This document shows, piece by piece, positions 54,240 through 64,000 of a stretch of DNA of 64,000 nt. The first letter of the stretch is position 1. Each line of letters opens with the position of its first letter. The position numbers were made by a program, and so were the translations under genes. Source of the stretch: Atriophallophorus winterbourni (taxonomy: Eukaryota > Platyhelminthes > Trematoda > Plagiorchiida > Microphallidae); NCBI GenBank assembly GCA_013407085.1, contig JACCGJ010000207.1, positions 1-64,000 of the forward strand, written 5' to 3'. The notes beneath the pieces are model-generated. The model was not told the DNA's origin, did not search any database, and saw only the letters and a program-made list of their open reading frames with translations.

Positions 54240-54545
54240 GAGAGTTAATAGCGACAGTGACAGCACATGGTTTTCCATGAAATCCTGTTGGCATTCAAAA
54301 TCTTGCATACTGAAAACCATCCCCTTAAACAGCTTCTAAAGCCCAATGGCCTTACTCTAACACGAAAACATTGAAAGGATTTAAGCATTCCGCATTTTCG
54401 ATTGGATATCCGTCGTAATTTTTTCTCGGCAAAATTTTGTTTCACTTAGAACATTTTACCTAAAGAAATCACACGCTCGGAATCTGTTGCGGTTTTCGCT
54501 TCTAAGCTCGATGAGTATATGACTTTCTGAGTTCAAGCTTTGACA
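54240..54545 (+). mobile_element. CR1-like LINE tail fragment
   Basis: CATACTGAAAACCATCCCCTT, TTGGATATCCGTCGTAATTT and CGGAATCTGTTGCGGTTTTC align with 17.5 kb and, in reverse, with 60.3-60.6 kb. Confidence 0.75.
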
Positions 54546-54744
54546 TGAAAACCTCAAGGTTTTCTGTGTGTGATTTCTTCCGACAAGACGTTACAATTCA
54601 AAGAGATTCAATCGAGAAAATAGCACGGCGCATATCCAATCGAGGACGTGAGGTGCCTTAAAATGTGTTCTTTAGTAAATGTTGAAGAGTATGAATTGCG
54701 GTACGCATAATTTTAAAGGTCTACATAAAGACACTCCGTATATG

Positions 54745-55577
54745 TTTCAATATCTTATGTTAAATCTTTTAGTTTTAGTCTGGACGTTCGCTCTTGGAAA
54801 TGCGAAATCTCTTAACATTAAACCAACTTGATTTCACAATGATAAATCCCGTTAAGGGAGCCTGCAAATTACATTACAGGATATAAATATGTATTTAGTA
54901 ACCTTGGTTAAAGGTTCAGTTTAAAAATCTTGAATATCCGTTTTAGCAGACTCAAGATACGACATGATTTATTACTCATTGTGTGGCGATGCCATCCAAA
55001 CTTGAGGTTACACGATACCTAGGACTTTTTCTACAGTAGTCCGGACGGGATTGTGCATGCCAAACCGATAGGTGGGACGCAGCGATTTGCCAAGACACTA
55101 CATTTTACATTTCATGAATACAGACGTGAGAGTTTTAAATCGCTCATGATCAGCAATTAAACAGTCTAACGGCTGGAGATCTATTGCAATGAATCGATAA
55201 ATTTATCATTAAAAGATTTTTCGAATAATGGAGAACGGTAAAAGATACCGATTAGACGTTCGTCCAGATTGAGTAGTGTGATGGAACAGAAAGAATCGAT
55301 ACCAGGAACCATCCAGCTCAGATAAACTAGCGAAAATATAAATCCAAAATTACGAGAGCACAAATTTGTGTGTACAAACGATGAGGTAAAATACAATAGT
55401 GTAAAGTGAAAAAGCTGTCCAGGCCAAACACCAAGAGAGCGAAGAGGAAACGCTCAAAATGGGAACCGACGCAGTTTTTTGAGTATAAAATTGAAATGAT
55501 GAATCCAGTTTAAATGATAGTAGATAGTGACGTTTTGAGAACTGTAGTGATTTCAACTGTTTCATAGCTACCGACAA
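54745..55577 (-). mobile_element. CR1-like LINE, endonuclease and thumb pieces, internally deleted
   Basis: The minus strand near 55,396-55,181 encodes WMVPGIDSFCSITLLNLDER followed by LIGIFYRSPLFEKSFND, the late part of an APE endonuclease. Further on (54,970-54,745) it encodes thumb sequence matching 60.6-60.8 kb. The catalytic reverse transcriptase between them is missing. It lies head-to-head with the larger plus-strand LINE. Confidence 0.65.
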
Positions 55578-55873
55578 TTGTCCAGATGCTATCGGGGTTG
55601 CTAGTTAAACGATACATTTGGCGCAGACCTTTGGTACCAGTGGATCGAGCTTATCAGGTTTGGGCGGCTTTCTTTCTTTTAAATTACCGAATTTATTGAG
55701 GATTTCATTTTCAGTTATCTTGAATCCTTCATCACTAAGGAAGCGCACCAATTGCTGCTGCTGTCAAAAATGGAACGCAACCCAAAATTACTATACAAAA
55801 TCATGAACGCGAAAGCGAAAGTCAAACCAGGTATTTTTCCCATCCAGAATGGTGAAAAACTTACTGAAACAGC

Positions 55874-56002
55874 ATATTCATTTGCATGCTTTTCCGTCAT
55901 TCACACCCCACGACCGGTTTCGTGCTGTTTGCACTCATCAGGTAGGGACAGTAAGATCAGGATCCGCATGCGCTTGAAACAGTGGAAACAAGCGCTCCTT
56001 GT
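55874..56002 (-). mobile_element. Hammerhead retroposon, alpha subfamily, inserted in a LINE
   Basis: 129 bases bounded by the 13-bp direct repeat TTACTGAAACAGC (55861-55873 and 56003-56015). Removing the insert plus one repeat rejoins the host LINE reading frame (GEKLTETA then LETANALAVYY). Element sense is the minus strand. Its 3' end is the GCATGCAAATGAAT shared by other copies, and at its 5' end about 17 nt are inverted (ACAAGCGCTCC instead of its complement), as in twin priming. This shows movement by target-primed reverse transcription. Confidence 0.85.
55906..55947 (-). ncRNA. Hammerhead ribozyme, alpha, intact fold
   Basis: Minus-strand order: stem I 5' CCCTAC, core CTGATGA, stem II GTGC-AAACA-GCAC, core GAAA, self-complementary stem III ACCGGT, cleavage triplet GTC, stem I 3' GTGGGG. 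All invariant core bases are present. Stem I pairs six base pairs (one G-U) and stem II four. The palindromic six-base stem III suggests activity as a dimer, as described for other short-stem-III hammerheads. Confidence 0.85.
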
Positions 56003-57764
56003 TTACTGAAACAGCGTTGGAAACCGCAAATGCTCTAGCAGTTTACTACTCTAAAGTGTTCGTGCCAAAGGTTTTAGGGGAACGTTTTGAGTATTCAATC
56101 GAACCAGGAATCGAAACATTGTGCGATATTTCGATAAATCCAATGATTGTTGCAAGTCATTCACTCAAACTAAATGTAAGAAAATCCCCAGGAGCGGATG
56201 GCATCACACCGGATGTGCTCAGGTTCTGTCACCGTCAGCTTTGTGAACCGCTCTCCAGCCTGTTTAACTATTCGTTGCTTAAGGGAGTTGTACCGAAAGA
56301 TTGGAAGTCCGGCGTAATAACACCTATCTTCAAAGGCGGTTGCCGATCTGACGCTGGAAATTATCGTCCCGTCACACTTTTACCTGTAATTGCTAAGCTC
56401 ATGGAACGTATAGTCTCGAAAAGAATGGTTGCACACTTTGAATCGCAGAATTTGTTTTCGCCAGCGCAGCATGGATTTCGATCTCATCGCTCGTGTCTAA
56501 CGAATCTTCTCATAACGCTAGACGACTGGACAAAGGAGTTGGATATAAGTTCTTGCATCCACGTCTGTTACCTAGACATTTCGAAAGCTTTTGACACAGT
56601 CAATCATCATTTGCTTCTTCAAAAACTGATGCGTTTAGGAATATGTGATCCACTCCTCTCATGGTTGTGCGACTATCTTTCAGATCGCGCCGCCCAAGTT
56701 AAAGTTAACGGAACGCTATCCCAAACGTTCAAAACCACCAGTGGAGTCCCACAGGGATCTGTGCTAGGCCCGCTTCTCTTTCTGCTGTACATAAATGATT
56801 TACCCCCCCTCATATCGTCCAAAATAGTCCTGTTCGCGGATGACATGAAAATTTGGACGCCAATAAGTTCTGCAGAGGATTGTGAGAAACTGCAAATGGA
56901 TTTGGACAGCGTGTCGAATTGGGCGGTCATGAATGACATGTCATTTAACATACAGAAATGTAAGATGCTCCATCTTGGCAAGAATGTTCCTTGGACATAT
57001 CGATTAGGAACGGAAAACCTAGCATGGAGCTCATTGGAGAAAGATCTTGGAGTGTGGATTAGCGGGAACCTGAAGAGCACAGCGCACTGCCATTACATAT
57101 ATCGACGGGTAAACAGATTGTTGTGTATCTTTCGAAGAATATTTGGAAGATTCTCTCTGGTAACCCTACCAAGGATAATGAATATCTACCTTCGCCCTAC
57201 TATGGAGTATGCGGTAGAGGTCTGGGCTCCTTGGCTGCGAAAAGATATTGCTCTCTTCGATAAAATCTATCACAGAGCAACAAAGTTAGTGATGGGTCTT
57301 CGCAATGTTCCGTACACCGAAACATTGCGACGTCTGGGTCTATGCGACTTTACCCAAAGGAGGATACGACGCGATATTATTCTGACTTATAGAATTGTGT
57401 CTACCGAAGGACATCCACTAAAACACTTGCTTGATGTGTGTGATGGAAAAGTGACACGCGGACATACCTTATCCCTTTACGTCACAAGTTCCCGTATTGA
57501 CTGGTGGCGCCATTTTTTCGCCTACGTGCTATATTTCTTTGGAATTCCCTACCCCAACATGTGGTGAACTCTCCTTGCCTGGCGGCGTTTAAAGTGAAAT
57601 TGGACTTACATATGCAAAAGAATAACATTCGTGAGCCTTACATTTGATATTCTCTATTGCTTTTATACTATTGTATTTTTTATGTTTTATTAATACCGTT
57701 ATCCTGTGGTGTTGTAAAGTATTAACTTTTTAACCATAAATCTTTGAATTCGAATTCGAATTTG

Positions 57765-57900
57765 TACAAGGTGCAATTGGTCAAGGAGCAAATGTCCAAG
57801 GAGCAACTGTCCGAGGAGTAATTTGTCAAGGAGCAATTGTCAGAGGAGCAATTGTCAAGGAGCAACTGTCGGGGAGCAATTATCAAGGAGCAACTGTCGG
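57765..57900. repeat. Minisatellite, about 15-bp unit, 8 copies
   Basis: Imperfect repeats of AAGGAGCAACTGTCC with units of 14-15 bases, placed just after the LINE tail. The minus strand reads as Asp/Asn-Cys-Ser-Leu repeats, which I treat as a by-product. Confidence 0.85.
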
Positions 57901-57904
57901 TACC

Positions 57905-58730
57905 CCATTTAGAACGACATAATGTTCTATAAATTACTTTTCCGTAAATTTTCGACATCAATTAGAGCAAAATGATCAGTGCCGCCGAGTTTTGCTCGTA
58001 CATTTGTGAAAAAAGACGCTGCATCAGTCACAAAGAAATAGTGTATTTGAGACTCAATCCATTTCTGAAATTTACGATATTGACTAATGGGTTATTCTAC
58101 AGGAAGGAAGTGTCTACCCTCCTAAAGTCATCATTCAATGCAAGGTGGGATGATTTAAATCTGAATACCGACTTAAAATCAAATCGAAGTCAAATGTCGA
58201 TGATATACTTGCGGGAGAGTTGTAACCATTGATAAACAAGAAAATTATAGAAAATTAAAAATTGTTGTATACATTCAATAGCTGGAAACCAAATGGTTTT
58301 GTGGTTCGGAGTAAATAAAAGTTTTGGATGATAAAATCATCGTTTACCCATGCATATCGCCACATCACCACGATTTATTGCTGTGACTTCACGATCCAGT
58401 TAAAACCTTAATTTTCAGAATCATCATCATAAAATCGAACAAATATTTGGCAGTTTTTCTCGCAGCGAACACATATTTGATCATAGTGTAACCCGAATAG
58501 ACATCATATTTATTACAGTCCTTCGTAAAGATGCCGCTTATCCCACAAAGTGTTTACTTTGTTTGCCAATATTGTTCGAATCAATTCTTTTCGATCTACG
58601 CTGGTGGCTTTGACACAATATGATTGATGATTCGATAGCATTTTCTTAAAACGTGCGTCCAATTTTATATTATCATTAATCATCCAGAGTTATTAAAGGA
58701 TGTTCGGTATGTATAGGTAATATAAACGAT
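57905..58730. other. No feature recognised
   Basis: One 86-codon frame at 57,972 (EFCSYICEKRRCISHKEIVY) without a family I can name. Confidence 0.4.
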
Positions 58731-58734
58731 ATTT

Positions 58735-58885
58735 CTGTATAAAAAGCCGCGTTTACATGTATTTTTATCACAAACACCCCACCACCGGTTTCGTGCTTTT
58801 TGCACGCATCCGAAAGGGACATTATGATTACGATCACGTCTTGAAACAGTGAAGAAATGGTAAACAAGTCGCGCTTGTATGCCAG
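58735..58885 (-). mobile_element. Hammerhead retroposon, alpha, decayed core
   Basis: The plus strand CCACCACCGGTTTCGTGC keeps GAAA, ACCGGT and the stem II arms GTGC/GCAC around AAAAA. The core is CGGATGC instead of CTGATGA, so it is inactive. The 5' block TAAACAAG-CGCGCTTGTATGCC is present. Confidence 0.65.
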
Positions 58886-59384
58886 GAGCAATCGATGAGC
58901 TCCGCCTTTTCTCAATATAACCAAATGTACTCTTTCAAAATCCCACGAACAGCTGGATCGCTTATGCAACATATGTTTTCTTTTAAAAAGGATTTTGACA
59001 CCTTTCGATTTTCAGTTTGATGATCAGACCAATTTTCGCTAGATTTTTCTCGCCATTCGCTTCGACAAGTCCAGTAAATTTACATTTTTAAGGAATTTCA
59101 GCTATACCACAATGGATTGTTCTCGCGAGTACAGCTGATTAACTCATTAAACTAAGCGATTTCCATTTCATCACTTGACCAGTGTTAAGTTATTAAACAT
59201 CTTCCTATTCTGTAATCGCTGTCTAAAAAAGCGATGTAGCATTTGAATGGTGAAGTTTTTATCAAACTTCGTAATTGATTGCACGTTCAGAGAGTGTAGA
59301 AAAAACGTCTCGTGAACAATATCGTTGATTATCAACCGTTTGTCATTGAGTATAATTATCGAGACGAATATTTAATAACCATGG

Positions 59385-59700
59385 GAGACCTTGTGCGCGG
59401 CAAAGACGTTTGCAAAAGAGTTGGGAAGAACTTGGTTTTGACCACGCACCTATTGGACAGTATTTGAAGAGTCATCTTCAAGCTGGGAAAGATCAGTTAG
59501 TGCTCTCGGTTGCTGAAAGCCCATGCTAACTGTGTGCGAAATTCGACGATCGGTGGGGTACAGAGTAATATTGAGTAATATGCGAGTGATTGCTTCTCTC
59601 GAATCAGACAGTTCAGTCATTTAGAACATGAGCATGGGATCTTTGTGCGCTTGTGAAGTACTTACATGATCGATATCGACCGGAGGAAAAAAATGGGTGC
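59385..59700 (+). mobile_element. Zinc-finger LINE C-terminal part, decayed
   Basis: GCAAAGACGTTTGCAAAAGAG, TTCAAGCTGGGAAAGATCAG, CTTCTCTCGAATCAGACAG and ATCGATATCGACCGGAGG keep the order of other copies. No usable frame remains. Confidence 0.65.
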
Positions 59701-60139
59701 GAGATCTGATGTGAAAAGTTGAGAAGTTATCTTCACTACGATACAGGCATGGTTGAAATGGGCATAATCTTAAGATTAACGTACCCTAACTTATTCAGCC
59801 ACATCGTGGAACAGATAGTGAAAGACGTGATTGAATGACCATAAATTTTTAGCTGATACGATTTTCAAAGCTTGGCCCGATTGCAATCTATGAATCTCGG
59901 AGCGTCATATTTGGTTCTAGTTTTATGAATATGCCAGGGATGTGAGCAACAAAAGATTATTGGTGTATATAATTTTAAAAGCTATAAAAAGGATTGCTGA
60001 CAGAAACCAACAGTAGATTGAAATATTAACATTGAGTGGACCGTATCGGCTATTGAGCGTCACGTTACAACGAGCTTCGGTTGTCTCCAGATTAAAATTT
60101 TATTTCCCCCAGGAATTTGGTTTATATCTTCCGGTGTAT

Positions 60140-61310
60140 GAAGACAGCGATTAAACTAAGAACTCAGAAGCCAGAAAGTTTTATGGTAGAAAAAGCAGTA
60201 AGCTTAACAGTAACCATAGAATTACAGGTATATGGAGTAAAAATATAAAATCTCTCAAAAATCAAGAGGGACAGTCACATACCGCATGGCTCGTATTATA
60301 CTCAATTCAATTCAATTCAATTAAAATTTAATGGTCTAAAAAGCACAGAATAATACTCATCGAGTTTAGAAGCAAAAAACACAACAGATTCCGAGCGTGT
60401 GATTTTTTTAAGCAAAATGTTCCAAGTGAGACAAATTATTACCGAGAAAAAATTACGACGAATATCAAATCGAGAATGCGGAATGCTTTAAGCCTTTGAA
60501 TGTGTTCGTGTTCCAGGAAGGCCATTGGGATTTAGCAAGTGTTTAAGGGGATGGTTTTCAGTATGCAAGATTTTGAATGCTAACAGGAGTTCACTCTGTA
60601 TCAGTCATTGGGTAAAATCGTGTGAATTTAGTTTTAACATTCGCTCTTTGAAAGGCAAATTTTTGTTACGGGAGACAAACTTTGTCGCACAATGATAAAT
60701 CCTGTCATGTAATTCGATATCCTTCCTCAACAATGGTACCCATGATTGGATGGAATATTCCTTAACAGGACTCAAATACGTATTAATTAACCGGGGTGAG
60801 GTTTCGGGCAGGCTTTATTGCACACTGTCCGACATCGGCAAATAGTATCAATTTACATCCAATATCCTCAACTATATCGTTCATATACCACAAGAATAGA
60901 AGACGTCCAAGCACCGAGCCTTGCGTAACTCCACTTGTGAAATCTATTCTTCTAGGGTAGGTGCTGTCAACGCTAACTTGAACGTGTCTATCAGTAATAT
61001 AGCCCCTTATACAATTCAGCAAAATTCCCGTTATTCCATAAACTTCTACCTTTTTTATTAAAATGTCATGGTTGATTCTTGACTCTATCGAAAGCAAGCA
61101 CGTACAGTCTCACTTTCGTCTAGCGCATTGGTCCAATCCTCGAACGTTGTGAGAAGGTTAGATAAACAGCAACGACCTCTTCGAAAACCGTGTTGTGCTG
61201 CGGTCAAAATATTTTGGTTTTCAAAATGTTCTCTTCTGCGCGCAATCACAATGCGTTCCACTAATTTAGAGATCACCGGAAGTAGCGCTACCGGTCTATA
61301 GTTTGCTGTG
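60140..61310 (-). mobile_element. CR1-like LINE, minus copy with nested insertion
   Basis: Minus-strand frames encode ISKLVERIVIARRREHFENQ, ILTAAQHGFRRGRCCLSNLL, then FTSGVTQGSVLGRLLFLWY and LILFAD (second Asp lost). They continue through thumb and tail to the TTATGGTAGAAAAAGC 3' end near 60,185. Frameshifts and a truncated active site show it is dead. Confidence 0.85.
60305..60352 (-). mobile_element. 48-bp CR1-like tail nested in another LINE
   Basis: Flanked by ATACTCA at 60298-60304 and 60353-60359. It reads, on the minus strand, TGCTTTTTAGACCATTAAAT followed by the TTGAA tail. The surrounding element is continuous once it is removed. Confidence 0.75.
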
Positions 61311-61980
61311 TCTTAGTGAGTTGTGAGTCCCAAGTCAAACGCTGACCGTTTACGGAATGTAGCTTGTTGCTTCAAAACAAACACGCGATGTTTGAGCTTG
61401 TTTGCTCTTTGATCCGAAAGAAATGTATTTGATTCGAACGAATTATTTGTCTTGATCGCAACGCAGTATTTCATACGTGTCGCACAGCGAAAAATCATTA
61501 GCATGACAGGTTGATTAAGCTAACTTTGCTGAAATTTCATTTAATTTGAAACAAGCTATTTAGAATAACTTCACAAAATCTGTTAAATTACTCATTTTAT
61601 AAGATTTTAAATGGATTGGTTAACACGAGCTTTTATTCCGTTGACATTCACTATTCGTTAAATGACTGGATGATGACCATAGTGAAACTTCCGAGCATAC
61701 AGCATGATGCATAATCGCGTTTAGTGTGGTGTTTATTCATTGAACGACCAATTGCAAGCGATGTTATGAAGGAGAAACCGTCATTGGGCTCTATCAAGCA
61801 GTGTGCTATTATTCGTAGCGCCAATATGGAAAACATAAAAAACGCGAAGCGTAAACCGTGAGTCCAGTCCAAGTACCACGGTGTCTTACGGAGTTCCCGG
61901 TATGCACGAGCTGACACATAAGTGGGATGAAGGCAAAGCAAAATCGGGAAGAGCATAACCTAGTTAAACAAAAGGTATGC

Positions 61981-62250
61981 CACTGGTAAATAGGGATCTT
62001 ACAAAAGAACTACGATATTAAAATATAGAATCACAAAATGATTCTTGGTCAAGCACTCAAGGCGCTTATAAACGACCAATATATTTTTGTGCTCACATCT
62101 CCATTCCTTACACACCAATACCTTTTTTACCACTATGCCACTGTTCCAAGGCTCACTGACCCGGATCTTACTCTCTCCACTTGATGACGGCAAACAGCCG
62201 GAAACTGATAGTGGTGTGTAAGGGATCGGGATGTGAGAACCCGAAAATAA
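61981..62250. repeat. Two beta hammerhead repeats in opposite orientation
   Basis: A minus-strand beta body (61,981-62,119, with GAATCACAAAATGATTC and GTCAAGCACTCAAGGCGC) is followed by a plus-strand unit starting ACCACTATGCCACTG. The plus unit's hammerhead at 62175-62216 has CTCCAC/GTGGTG stem I, a perfect stem II CGGC-AAACA-GCCG and GAAA. The core is TTGATGA and stem III is ACTGAT. Confidence 0.6.
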
Positions 62251-62254
62251 AACC

Positions 62255-64000
62255 TAGTCAAATAGGAAATAAAATGTATTGTATCGACATAGGTGAAATT
62301 GCTTTATCCGGCATAAAACGTTCCGATTTCAAATGCAATAAAATTAAAATGCAATTTTCCAAGGAGTTACGGAAATAGAAACTTGCCCGCGGTGTCATAA
62401 ATCTAACTAGATACTTGAAAGTACCCATTCTGTGAAAAAATGTGACAAGAAATTTTCCAGAAGTTTAATTACTTTCAAACTCATCCGTACAAGCTAGTGT
62501 TTGGAAACGTTTCCCATTAGTGTCGAAGGATCAGGCAGAAGTAAGAAGGGTAAAATGCTGTCTTATCGTAGTCGGTAGAAAGCTGACTAAGAACGTTAGA
62601 GTATGATCAGAATATCCCCAACGGTTTTACAATGGCATATCATTTGGGCAGCAGTATTCGAGTTCCCGGATCCCGGTACGTCAAAAATCGATAGTGTGAG
62701 ATTGAGAATTGATTCAGACTTCAATTAAATCAAATCAGGTCATTGAGGTTTGTGGAATATAGAAAATGTTAAAATATGATTTCAATTGTGTAATAAGATA
62801 GAACCTAACTGTAAACACGTCACGGGTAATGCAACATTCTTGTAAACCACATATTGTTTACAATTCAAGTCCTAATATTTACTATTGAAATGCAATAGGA
62901 TATGATTTTGCATTTGTGTTCTAGTAATTATATAATTATAAGTGCTGACTGAGAAAAGCAAATTGTTTATAATAATACAAATATATTAATAAAATATAAT
63001 TATAATTATAATTTAATTTAATAACAACCTGAGCGCAAATTTTTAAATAGATTTCGCGCATATAATGATCCGAAAAAAGAAAATATTATGGTGAATAGCA
63101 CTTTAACAAAAACTTAGAACATTTTTCATGGCGCTCAATTTAAGAGAAATATTTCCTCGCAATTCAAAGTGTGCAAATACATACCGGCTAATAGTGTGAA
63201 TGCTTAAATGGCATTGGCAAGCAATAATAATAATAATAATTATTATTATTATTATTATTATTATACTAATGATATTATAACGTTAACCTAACGAATGTTG
63301 ACTCCTGAAAAACTTAACAATTTGTAATTACAAAAAAACAAAACAATAGAGTAACTCTTACACTCACATTAAAGCAATCAGGTTTTTATTAAAATCACAA
63401 ATTACTCCGGACTAATAAACGGTCCGGTGTATAAAAGCATGCGGTTTTGGGAAGCATATACTTACCTCATTCACATTCAAATTCATCTAACTATCTTTGC
63501 TGAAATAATCGTAAGCATCTGAAATGATATAAACAATATTCTTTTTTATTCCTAGCTGCGTTACTTCGAAATGTAAAACAGCAACGAAACAATAAACTGT
63601 AGCTTTACAACTGGACTCTTGTATTGCGTCAATATGGATACAAATAAAAATTTCGGTACTCATAGCATAACGATGTGATCAAACGTTTCACCGAGAATTT
63701 GTCTACCGAGTACAAATACATATTTGAATATTTATTTTAAACCGCATGATCCGAAGTTCGGAGGAGTTGCATTAACAAATCATTTCAGTAACGCCTAGAT
63801 AAACATCGCTAACGCAGTCGAACAATATTACACTTCAAAGCGTCTCAAGCACTACCAAAACAAAAGACGTCTGGATTTCAATGAGCCAGAAAATCAGCAT
63901 CAGTTCATAAGGCAACAGACCTTACCGCCATGATGAAAATAAAGTTAAAAGCAATCGATCAGAAACGTGTTTAGGTAAACGTATAAGTCTGACCCAATCG
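62255..64000. other. No gene recognised
   Basis: Very AT-rich right end with the palindromic AAT/ATT tract. No potassium-channel exon (a G-Y-G filter followed by a membrane helix) was found. Confidence 0.5.
63223..63264. repeat. AAT/ATT palindromic microsatellite
   Basis: Six AAT units followed directly by ATT units, so the tract can fold on itself. Confidence 0.85.

Larger units (their letters stand above)
55640..57755 (+). mobile_element. CR1-like LINE with near-complete reverse transcriptase
   Basis: The frame begins in the endonuclease-RT linker (HQLLLLSKMERNPKLLYKIM), is split by the hammerhead insertion at 55,874-56,002, and then runs to about 57,510. Counting from 55,999, KSPGADGITPD lies near residue 63, NYRPVTLLPV near 121, CYLDISKAFDTVNH near 190 (catalytic D193), SGVPQGSVLGPLLF near 248 and FADD at 279-282. 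A one-base shift near 57,515 displaces the last 45 codons, which continue as RAIFLWNSLPQHVVNSP to a stop near 57,650. The 3' UTR ends in a TTCGAA repeat tail. The endonuclease is lost, so this copy cannot move itself. Confidence 0.9.

Noticed and set aside
55999..57567. A 522-codon frame that seems to start at 55,999
   Set aside because: The first codon is TTG inside the hammerhead insert. The real LINE frame continues from upstream of the insertion, so this is not a gene start.
57722..57961. Cys/Ser/Asn repeat protein on the minus strand
   Set aside because: It arises from the 15-bp minisatellite, with no start context or conserved flanks.
47150..64000. Later exons of the potassium channel
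   Set aside because: I searched for an acceptor followed by Tyr-Gly and a membrane helix, and for a second pore, but found nothing convincing. They are probably beyond the window.
1..64000. CRISPR arrays, bacterial operons, prophage
   Set aside because: No regular spaced direct repeats, no ribosome binding sites and no prokaryotic gene order; split collagen and channel genes and SINE/LINE content show a eukaryotic nuclear genome.

Overview
This is a non-bacterial, intron-rich, AT-rich nuclear window. It holds parts of two single-copy animal genes inside a dense bed of decayed retroelements. The best fit is a parasitic flatworm (trematode-like). The reasons are very long introns, many non-LTR retrotransposons of CR1-like, RTE-like and zinc-finger-tailed types, a Penelope-like GIY-YIG fragment, tRNA-derived SINEs, and many small repeats carrying hammerhead ribozymes. 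The organism assignment is inference; the sequence does not name it. No operon, CRISPR array, prophage or genuine bacterial gene is present. Most long reading frames are shadows or repeat fragments.

Gene 1 (minus strand, about 22,154 down past position 1) is a type IV collagen. I place eleven in-frame phase-0 exons, plus one tentative signal-peptide exon. They read signal peptide, Cys-rich 7S segment, then Gly-X-Y exons of 135, 45, 135, 45, 63, 123, 36, 63, 168 and 54 bases. The C-terminal part lies off the left edge. A 135+45 base exon pair occurs twice, on either side of a 20-base assembly gap. Gene 2 (plus strand, from 46,336) is the first coding exon of a two-pore-domain potassium channel. 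It stops at a splice donor within the first selectivity filter, and the rest lies beyond my recognition or beyond the window. The two genes are divergent, with about 24 kb of repeats between them.

Repeat layout: 1.6-7.7 kb holds CR1-like tails, a Penelope-like fragment with inverted ends, an inverted SINE pair and a twin-primed LINE. 8.4-9.9 kb holds tandem hammerhead repeats. 11.5-11.9 kb is a nearly perfect 180-bp-arm hairpin. 12.6 kb holds an RTE-like C-terminus. 14.6-17.8 kb is a duplicated block in which each copy has a private LINE insertion. 20.7 kb holds a complete hammerhead retroposon. 26-27 kb, 37 kb, 40-45 kb and 59 kb hold zinc-finger LINE tails. 28.75-29.75 kb is a 1,000-base gap. 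32 kb holds another inverted SINE pair. 47.7-48.6 kb is a 28S rDNA pseudogene split by a 545-bp retroelement. 54.2-57.9 kb holds CR1-like LINEs, including the longest reverse-transcriptase frame, itself split by a hammerhead retroposon with a 13-bp target duplication. 60.1-61.3 kb holds a CR1-like copy with a 48-bp nested insertion.

The most striking system is a dispersed family of small (130-240 bp) retroposons carrying a full hammerhead ribozyme fold. It has two subfamilies (here called alpha and beta) that show compensatory changes in stems I and II. Some copies are tandem dimers, and some show clean target-site duplications. Hammerheads in schistosome SINE-like repeats, in Penelope-like elements and in retrozymes are established; this particular family is described here only from the sequence.
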